Assembly: GCA_963669155.1 (NCBI GenBank)
Contig: OZ022576.1
Coordinates: forward strand, 10,899,441-10,963,440
Length of the DNA stretch: 64,000 nt
Reading direction: 5' to 3'
Source: Arbacia lixula
Taxonomy: Eukaryota; Echinodermata; Echinoidea; Arbacioida; Arbaciidae
Positions 55,361 through 64,000 of the stretch are shown in pieces. The notes beneath the pieces are model-generated. The model saw only the letters and a list, made by a program, of their open reading frames with translations. It did not search any database and was not told the origin of the DNA. Within the stretch, counting starts at the first letter, position 1, and each line of letters begins with the position of its first letter. The translations under genes were made by a program, and so were the position numbers.

Positions 55361-58300
55361 TACAAGTTTTCGTTTACTCTTTTCAGGTTCTCGTTTTAAC
55401 TATTTGTTTGTCAAGAGGTTTATCTTTGAGCGGAATACAATCCTTGCAATTCAGTTCAATATCTTCTTTTGATGTGAATGTACCATGTGAAATTGAAAGT
55501 ACCATGGTCTGGCGGTGATCTTCTTTTGTAATGCATTTTTCTAAAAAAAAAAAAAAAAAGGTGGAGAAAAAGTGCATACGTGTAGATCTATCAACATAAT
55601 AATAGAGATATGGAAGATGTGCAGTATTCTAAAAGGATTAGTAAATTACCAGTGATAAACATTTTTTCGTTGATATCGTAAACGATCACCTTTAAATTGA
55701 AACATGCAAGGAAATTTGAGATATCATACGTTTCCCACACATGATAACTGAAGCTTGACCGCATGAGCGATCCAGGAGGGACATGCTCAAATACATTGTG
55801 AAAGTAGTTCTTACACACTTTCATCCTTAAACATCACGAAAGTTCGTCTTTCAGCCGACGTCTTCAAAAATATAGCAATCCTGTAGTATCTTATTGGACG
55901 ACGAATTGTACATTGTGGTTTCAACATGACATCGAGTGAACATTACGCAACACTTTGCCTGTCTCACCCCCGGAGGATAATGGATCTATAGTGGTGACAT
56001 GGAATAACCCACGGAGGTCATACAGAGAAAACAATATGCAGCACACTAAACGTCCGGAGATATTAACACACGCCTGTTAATGCCATCTACATCAATTACT
56101 TCAGGTATGCAGTTCGGCGCAAGCTGACTGGCATGCATGTGACATTCCTTGCACCTGTTTCAGCAGCTGTTTGTGTGGACCTGAAAGAAACACCCATTGT
56201 TCTATCAGCAAGCGCACTTCCAAGGAATGTTAGTGCCTTTGTCATTCTGATCGAGTTTCATGTTGTTGTTTGACACAAATTGCAGTAGATCAATACTCCA
56301 GTAGTATTTTATGAAGTGCAGTGATTCTTGGTGTTGGTTTTGTTGGCTTATGACAACAAGCGTTGCTGAAATCTGCCAATATTGGTATGAACCGTCTTTT
56401 TCTGACTTCATCGCCAATAGAGCAATACGAAACATTGTGACTTTTAAATGTTTCCATTTTACATTATATTGATCCTGATTAAGATTATACGACTTCTCGC
56501 ATTTAAAAAAATCATTTGAAATGTAATTTATGTAATGAAATTTTTAACTGATTTTTTTTCAAAAAATCATTATAAACGGAGAGACCTATACAGATTTACG
56601 CAATAGTTTATGATATCTTCAAAATGGAGGAGTGATTTTTTTTTAATTTTTGGATATATAAAATCCAATAAGAAATATGTATGCATGATGCACAATTTAT
56701 ATTTTGAAATACAGCAACACAGAAAATATTAAATGTAAAAAGGATGTCAAAGCGCCATTCGTGTCAATCTAGGAAATACAGAGTGCGATATTACATCACT
56801 ATGATGTAAGACTTGACGACGTTGGGCAGTGAAAGTAATGAGCATGTGGTAACAGTGACTGTAATGATTTATGTTTCTTATATCATAACAAATCAAGGGA
56901 ACGTTAAGTCCATTCAGCCGTCTGTTTGCCCATGATATTTATAGCAAGCCCATCATCGTAGCTACTTGAAATGCCTTTGCGTCTATTTATAGTGGAGACA
57001 GGCAGCTCTTGAGTCGGTAGTCTTCCGTCTCCTATTTTGTTAATTTGCGGGGTATTTTAGTTTACGTCGATCCGCATGAAGGGGCGGGGGTGTGGTGGGT
57101 AGGGTGGGGTGGGGTGGGAAGCACCACCGCCTTCAGCTTATCACCTCGATGACTTTTACCTGATATGGCGTATGGATTGTTGGGGAGGAGGGGGGGGGGG
57201 GCGGGGGCATCACCCTTCAACTTTCTCCTGTATAGGATTTTCTTGATATGTGTATCAAAGGGGATCGTTCATCTGTCTCTCCACCAGGAGGGTAGGGGTT
57301 CCAACCCAGCAGCTCGCACTTATGGTTTTCAGCAGAACATCTTAATCCACATAAAGATTATCTATGGGTGGCCAAATTTACCTTGGTTGAGTTTCTTGGT
57401 AATAAACATTTTCCAAGTTAGCTGCAGCATTTTCTCTGACACGGAAGTTTAAACTTGACGATTCTGTTATTTATGTTGGTAACCAAATAATATTTTTTTA
57501 ATTTACGAAATCATGCTTGTTTAACATGTTTAATGGTTTAGAACGTTATTGCTACCTTCAAGCAGCTATTGGTTGTTTCTATGAATAATATTGGATTTTT
57601 TGTACTTATTATGTTGATGACGATTCAATATAATACTTCCATTTAGTTAACTTCGTCGAATGGGCGTTTCACCAACGTAACGAAAGTTTATTCTTTATTT
57701 CTTAGCACCAGACATAAGAAGAGAAGGGTGACACATGAAGTATTATAATTTAAGTCAAATCAGATTAAGAGTATAAGCACTACTGTACATGTTCTAGCAA
57801 ACTTAGCATCAAATCTTGAAGTCTTCTTCTACATTATCACTGTAATCATACTTTTCTTCTCATTTCTACACTTCCTCCTTCTTCCCCTACACTTCTTTCA
57901 CCTTTGCTTGCCAGGTAAAATGCCACTTCATGGGATTTGTGTGTATTACTGTCTTGTGGGGAAAATGGCAAATGTGGCACAAAAGACTTAAACATTTTAA
58001 ATTGTATCACTTAATATGCATTAAATTCCTTTCCTTCTATTCAACGCCTTGTGACTCTTCATGTTCCATTAATCTGTGTTAAAACAAGAAATCGTACAGA
58101 TCAGCAATTTTTCGAACATATAGATGGTTAACTAGGTCGATCATATTCATAAGATTGAATTGAGCAACATATTGGGAAGGAGCGGACACTCAGGTTCCCT
58201 TGTATTTTGGTCTACGTGCATTCTCTCGAGAGCGTGGGAATCTGCTGACGTCTATTGGCAATGAGTGGTCTAGGATGCGTGGAATACCACTAGACTAATG

Positions 58301-59487
58301 ATAGGAGCGATATATCTGGGTCCCGATAAACAATGGGATGCATATAGCAGACAAGGCGGATGTGATATAGCCAACTTTATTCTACCTAAGCTCCACTTGA
58401 TTTATTTTTGTAACGGTTAATGCAGTCCTTTGATAGTGGGCGAGATATTTATGCATGCCCCCATCCGTATCATCTTTTGATAAGCTGTAGATAATTTTTA
58501 CCTCATCTATAATATAAGCACATAAATCATCACATCTACTACGTGCAATGCGTGCAATAAGAGGAAAGGGAGCCAATATGGTATTTTGTTTCCTAGTATC
58601 TTCTAAACGTATCTTTCAATCAATATTATTGTTGCGAGTACTTATGAATTACAATAAGGTGGAATTAAGTCACAAAAAGTTGCATGGGCTTGGCGCAACG
58701 AGTTTTTAAATTATGGTAACGAGGTATCCCAACCTAGAGTCGGGCACACTTTCACATTCCATCATATCCTTATTGAACTCTTAACTCTTGGAAATATTGT
58801 AACTGTATTTGAATTTATCATCTGTTGTAACATTTGAGATATAAGGGTAGTTTTGTTCATTCTTATTGGGTAAATTTCCTTGTCTTGCTCATAGCGAATC
58901 ATTATATTTACCACAATCGGAAATATCAAGAAATTAACAAGATATCTATCAATGTTTAGAACTTCCATTTGACTAGTTGTGGGCGACTGGCGTCGTAGGT
59001 GTGCAATATGTTTCGTGTCTTCTATACCTATGTCACGACCTCTGACTGCGCATGCGTGGTATAGTCTCATCGCTTAATACAAACACATTTAACACATTGA
59101 GATTGTTAGCATGATCGGGAGGATGGGGTATCTATAAGAAGGTCTTATAACTCAGCCCTGACCTCTTTACCCCAGGCTGGAATTCGGGTGAGGGTGAATA
59201 ATGTTCACAGCTCAACCCTGATCATTTATGACTATGATGGATGACGAGGGAAGCCCGAGCCAATAGTTGAATCTTGAGAACACAATGGGAACAATAATTG
59301 TCATCACAAGTGTACAATTGAGTGTCTAAAATGTTATGGTATACCGATATTTTACATCTTAATTGTCAGTATCGTGGTTATTGTCAAACGTTTGTCTCCA
59401 TCGCGTTTCTATCCACTGACACAGTGCTTTGAAACTCAGGTCACCGGTATGTATTAGAGTCCTAAGCAAAGCCGATGATTTGTTTAC

Positions 59488-59492
<5 letters not shown>

Positions 59493-59540
<48 letters not shown>
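59493..59540 (+). repeat. TA microsatellite
   Basis: About 48 bp of perfect TA repeat. Confidence 0.92.
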
Positions 59541-59543
<3 letters not shown>

Positions 59544-59794
59544 GTATGTGAATGACGATGGTGAATTAATCATATCCGATGTTTGATCTGCCGCCCCCCT
59601 CCTCACCCCACCCCCCGTCAGGCCCGACATGATGAAATGTAATGAAAATAGAAGCTAACAGTTAAAATACACACATACACATACGTATACAGGGTGTATT
59701 TTAGTTTCTTGTATTATATGCTTCAGAAAAATGAATTATACTAAATGTAATAAAAACTTCAGTCGTTAGGATTTTCAAGAAGGAAAATGTATTC

Positions 59795-60000
59795 TAGTGA
59801 AACTGTTCGGAAAAATCTCTGCTAGGACAGAGATGCTGAACATGGTGTGCATATAGATACGTTCCACAAGTTTGGCAGTTAGTACACCATACACCGTTGC
59901 ATCCTGCTATACTCGGGGTAGAGGCTGAGCCCCACACATACCAGACTTGGCCATGTGACATTCTTGGCATACTCGACATGTAGCTTTCTCTACGGTGCCC
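59795..60000 (-). pseudogene. Cys-rich fragment, possible decayed transposase finger
   Basis: On the minus strand two adjacent frames carry Cys pairs: TCRVCQECHMAKSGMCG, then after a stop the other frame gives GVWCTNCQTCGTYLYAHHVQ and HLCPS. The C-x2-C pattern across a frame change resembles a broken zinc-ribbon, such as those ending some piggyBac-type transposases. No start, catalytic core or splice structure was found, so this is only a suggestion. Confidence 0.2.
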
Positions 60001-60505
60001 GCTGTGGCTCGATGCAGGCAGGCTGCTTTCTGTGGACTAGATTGCTGTGTACAGTCTGCATAAGTATAATAATTGTATTGCACTGCTCTGGAAATTCAAT
60101 AATTGATAATGTATTTGGTAACCGCACATCACTGAAATTACTCATATTATCACCATAGTTTATGAAAAGCACTTGTCTTTCCATTGAACGATTTAACAAG
60201 TATTTCTTTATACATTTTCTAGGCGTGTCTCTCATTAATATACCAAAACTAAAATAACGATGCATTATATTTATGTTACCTGAGCACTCACATCAAAATG
60301 GCTTCCAAGACACGCATCGTTGGTTTGGGGACATTTTTCTTTTTGCAATTATTTGAAAAGAGATATTAAAAAGAAAAATGCTGATCCCTTTGATCTTAGA
60401 GTACGGCTCCACCACAAAACCTAATATTTTATTCCTTCCCCTGGCTTCTGTGTACCCTTTCTCGGCAGCCATGATAGTTGGGACTAAGTAAAACTGCGAG
60501 TTGGG

Positions 60506-60661
60506 CAGAGCCAATTATATACAGAGTTTGACCAACTCCGTTGCATTCGGTTACAACATGGCGCATATTCTTTTGTTATTTGCTTGCCCAATAAAGCAAC
60601 ACGCGCCACGTTGTGTCCTATTGAAACCAAGTTGTCCAAACTCTGTTTATAGATGGCTCTG
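60506..60661. mobile_element. 156-bp hAT-like MITE
   Basis: Ends CAGAGCCAATTATATACAGA and, inverted, TCTGTTTATAGATGGCTCTG. Flanked by GAGTTGGG at 60498-60505 and 60662-60669. 8-bp duplication plus CAGAG ends fit hAT. Confidence 0.78.
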
Positions 60662-60669
60662 GAGTTGGG

Positions 60670-60706
60670 TAGTGTCCCTGTATAGAAATTCTATACAGGG
60701 ACACTA
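60670..60706. mobile_element. 37-bp palindromic element with 8-bp duplication
   Basis: TAGTGTCCCTGTATAGAA, one A, then the exact complement. Flanked by GAGTTGGG at 60662-60669 and 60707-60714. It consists only of two 18-bp inverted repeats. TAGTG ends and the 8-bp duplication fit a minimal hAT-type element. Confidence 0.75.
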
Positions 60707-61625
60707 GAGTTGGGCAAAGTTGAGCGCCCTCTCGAGCTTATCTTCACCACCGCTAACGTCATTGGACATCGTTATGGTTCTAACATGATAGTAGCAATCA
60801 TTACAATTGTATGTGATGGCACGGTCTTCATTCCTATTTCGTGAGGTAGTTTGTCCAGATAATTTTCATGCTCATGATCATGTCCATTGTGAAAATATGA
60901 GAAAATAGCGGGAAACTATAATCTAATTATAATGTCGATATATTAATGTTCTCCGCCCGAAAATGAGGTCGGTTCATTAATAAGGAGTGTTATCACTTAT
61001 TTTGTTCCGAAATGACATCGACCTTATGGCGTGTGACATCAAACCCCTTTGTTTGTTTGACCCGGGATAATCATCTAAACGTGATTCGCATACAATACTT
61101 TCAATATCTGCAGCCTATAGTGCATTTGATATGGGGTAATGAAATAATTGCCGGACCTATATCACAGCAGTACTTGACCTCCCATTCCGTCCACCACCTT
61201 CACCTCGTCGATACCATAGTTGAAGTTAGCCGTCAGGTGACGATAGAGCAGTTTCTATTTCATAGAGACAAACACGAAAACTAGGTCACGACTCGGTTGA
61301 CCAATGAATGAATGAGATCTTCGTGACGTCGATGTTGGGAGGTATTTCATCTGGTGGGCGGAGAATGGAATGATATAACTTGAACTTACGCGGGGCAAGA
61401 CAAAAAAGATGTGAGAAGGAAATGAAATTAAGAAGGATGTCAAGTGAATAATATGAATTAAGCTCCTAAACATTGAACGATGCCACTTCGATATCAAGTA
61501 ATGGATGAGAGGGGGGGGGGGGGAAGGGGGAGTCGACAGGTTCCTCTGTTGTAGTTCAAAGTATGCAGAGAGTAGTGAGGTGAGCAAAGTGTGACAGAGG
61601 GTGAAAGAATGAGATTTCAAACAAA

Positions 61626-61861
61626 AAGAAGACGAAGGAGAAGAAGAAGAAGAAGAAGAAGAAGAAGAAGAAGAAGAAGAAGAAGAAGAAGGAGAAGAAG
61701 AAGAAGAAGAAGAAGAAGAAGAAGAAGAAGAAGGAGAAGAAGAAGAAGAAGAAGAAGAAGAAGAAGAAGAAGAAGAAAAAGAAGAAGAAGAAGGAGAAGA
61801 AGAAGAAGAAGAAGAAGAAGAAGAAGAAGAAGAAGAAGAAGAAGAAGAAGAAGAAGAAGAA
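61626..61861 (+). repeat. GAA/TTC triplet expansion, ~235 bp
   Basis: About 78 triplets, mainly GAA with five or so GGA interruptions and one AAA. Flanks are also purine-rich from about 61508. Poly-Arg and poly-Phe frames called across it are artefacts. Confidence 0.95.
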
Positions 61862-63607
61862 ATAGGGGAAGGGAAAGGAGGAAAAAGCGGAAGGGGGCAG
61901 CTTCGTCAACATGATATAATACACCATTCGGTAATCGTTCCCCTGTCCCTACCGATATGATATAGCTCTATGGTAGCTCGTCTCTCATGCCTCTGTGCTG
62001 AAAAACAACAGGGCACCTCTGAAATTATGACTCAGTACAAGCATAAGCGCTTATTATCATGGTCTGGCTTCACGCTGTGTCGTAAGTCGGTGATGAACCT
62101 CTCACTGATTGTGTGTCAGTATGTAGACCATACATCGCATGCGGTATCAAGGCAGGGTTTGATTAATTCTACGTTTTGATAGTTGGTTTTGTTAAACGGC
62201 GTTTTTTTTTTTATTCCTTATCGAATTTCTTCGGACATATATATTACTGCTATTACAAATCAAAATGCCCGACCGTTACTTATAAATTTGAATATAATTA
62301 TCAATTTGTCTCACCCTGTGAAATTGCATATTTCTGTTTTCAATCGTTCGATCCGGCACGTCTCTTATGAAGAAGCTAACTTTCTTTTTGCTCGCCTCAT
62401 AACTTTATTTAGTCATGTGATAGGGTGACGTTTGGGACAGAGGAGATTACGCAACAAGTGCCTATTGGTATTTTTAAATAAGCTCTAATTGTTGCAACAG
62501 TCATTCCAAAGGACACACATTCCTTACACTGTATTAATCTGGCAACCCGACTTACCAGGACACTAATGTATACGAGTGCATTTAGGTACCCAGTTCGACA
62601 CTCGGATCCTGCACAGTAACATGACTAGATGCATATCATTCCTTTGCAATGACTAACCAGCATGCCAGACGCTGAACGGACTTTCGTTACGCATAAAGCT
62701 TTAACACGTTTAGTGGAATGCGTTGGCTCACATCTTAAAATATAGCAACTTTATACTCCCATTTCATTACTTCTATAATTCATTTTCAGATCATATTTTG
62801 AAGTTGATGTCTTTTCTAGTGTAAAGTCGACATTATTTCTTCTGTGCTTTCCATATGAAATTGTCATAATTTCTAAATATGATATTTTATTGATATCAAG
62901 TATGTGCAATGGATGATGATTACCAATCCTTTCTACTGCTGGAGGCGCTTGCATTGACTTCTAGACATCAACATAATAATGAAGCAACCACCTTTATAAC
63001 GTTTTGTCTCATTGGTTACGAGTTCCTGTGGATGTGTGTGTCCTGACCCCATCCTTCATGCCTTGTGCTTCAACACGACATCGTAATAGACATAGACAAA
63101 TTATTAGACCATTACAATAGATCAGGTTTATAGATCCGATAAAGGCCATTATGGCAAGACATTATGACTGTTCAGGGATTATGCGTTCAATCAACCAACA
63201 TACAACCGCTGCTGCAGATTTTTACATTTCCTTTGGTTTCTGTGTGTCCCTTTTTCAACCCTTTTTCTTATTCTCTGTCACAGCATATGTACGTATATGT
63301 CTCTCGCCCCCTCTCTCTCTACATGTATACATCTTATACATCATTGTAATACCCCCCCCCCCCCTATATTTCTCTCGTAAGCCATGTCTTGTACATTGGT
63401 GTTTATACTCGTGAAAAAGAAGACAAATAAATAAACATCCGGGGAATTGGGAGATAAGATTACACTTCCTATTGGAGCCATAGGACTTTATCAAAAGTAA
63501 TCACTGTACTACCCCTTTCTGTCCATCTCTCTACCCCCCCCCCCCCCTGCCTCTCTCTCTCTCTATGTCACTCTCCCTCTAACACACGCGCGCATATATT
63601 CTCTCCC

Positions 63608-63608
<1 letters not shown>

Positions 63609-63685
<77 letters not shown>
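63609..63685 (+). repeat. Compound TA-TG-CG microsatellite
   Basis: A TA run of about 40 bp passes into a TG run of about 30 bp and a short CGCGCG. A pyrimidine-rich C-run and CT repeat lie just before it (63533-63560). Confidence 0.92.
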
Positions 63686-63686
<1 letters not shown>

Positions 63687-64000
63687 CATACATTCGCATG
63701 CATATACATACATATACATATACATGTAATAATGATAATGCAGATCGTGCCCCAGGCTAGATCATTTTAGGGGCAGTCCTTCACGTCACGCACATGTGCA
63801 TCTAATCCTGACGTGATGAAAGAATCTGGTATCTCCCACGGCGTGTGACATTTCACGACTAGCCAAGCGCATCTGTGTTTAGAATACTCACCAGCGATAT
63901 ACAGTAGCACGGAACACATCGGACAAGAACATTAGTCATAAGGACAAGTCCCTACAGCTATAACTCTTCTGGATACCGGATATAATACATTATTTACGAC

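Larger units (their letters stand above)
47538..64000. other. Gene-poor region upstream of TBRG4
   Basis: No coding exon can be supported. The region holds MITEs, C-runs (52359-52380, 52939-52955, 53010-53025), microsatellites, a GC-rich island and AT-rich sequence with nothing recognisable, notably 55900-57050, 57500-59470 and 61920-63500. It may contain upstream regulatory sequence for TBRG4 or a first exon of a gene beyond the window. Confidence 0.6.

Noticed and set aside
56067-56272. 68-codon open stretch with protein-like composition
   Set aside because: No start codon, no clear splice pair and no recognisable family.
61556-61927. Poly-Phe and poly-Arg frames of over 100 residues
   Set aside because: They are translations of the GAA/TTC repeat and carry no information.

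Overview
The window is a gene-sparse, repeat-rich piece of a metazoan nuclear genome. GT-AG introns, long noncoding spacers, dozens of short inverted-repeat elements, microsatellites and frequent TACATGTA runs suggest a marine invertebrate deuterostome. An echinoderm is my best guess, but this is inference and no marker here fixes the species.

Three protein-coding genes can be rebuilt exon by exon, with splice phases that agree at every junction. (1) RHEB, plus strand, 1-17591: the window opens inside an exon coding part of switch I, and five more exons follow. The protein ends in a CaaX box, CVLL. (2) An 807-residue coiled-coil protein, minus strand, 32416-28553, with two C-terminal C-x2-C-x15-H-x3-H zinc fingers of the TAX1BP1/CALCOCO/TANK kind. 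A noncoding first exon probably lies near 35.06 kb. (3) TBRG4 (FASTKD4), minus strand, 47537-38694: five coding exons, one only 37 nt long, coding a mitochondrial FAST/RAP RNA-binding protein of 589 residues. RHEB and gene 2 are convergent; genes 2 and 3 are in tandem.

Layout: 1-17.6 kb RHEB, with a 10.3 kb intron full of transposon relics; 17.6-28.5 kb RHEB 3' UTR and intergenic repeats; 28.5-35.1 kb the zinc-finger gene; 35.1-38.7 kb intergenic; 38.7-47.5 kb TBRG4; 47.5-64 kb no gene I can support, but MITEs, long homopolymers, a GC-rich island at 54.6-55.4 kb and a 235-bp GAA tract. The genes share no obvious pathway beyond broad nutrient, stress and mitochondrial biology, and I do not infer a functional cluster.

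Most of the novelty is in the mobile DNA. Two non-autonomous elements have clear 8-bp target duplications (3218-4272 and 6771-9935, hAT-like). Two different small hAT-like elements sit in tandem at one 8-bp target that is present three times (60498-60714), and one of them is a perfect 37-bp palindrome. TTAA-flanked elements carry G-run/C-run hairpins at both ends. There is also a perfect 69-bp-arm palindrome (13732-13870) and a dispersed repeat carrying many DR1-type AGGTCA arrays. I found no CRISPR array, rRNA, tRNA or viral gene, and nothing that I would call a new multi-gene system.
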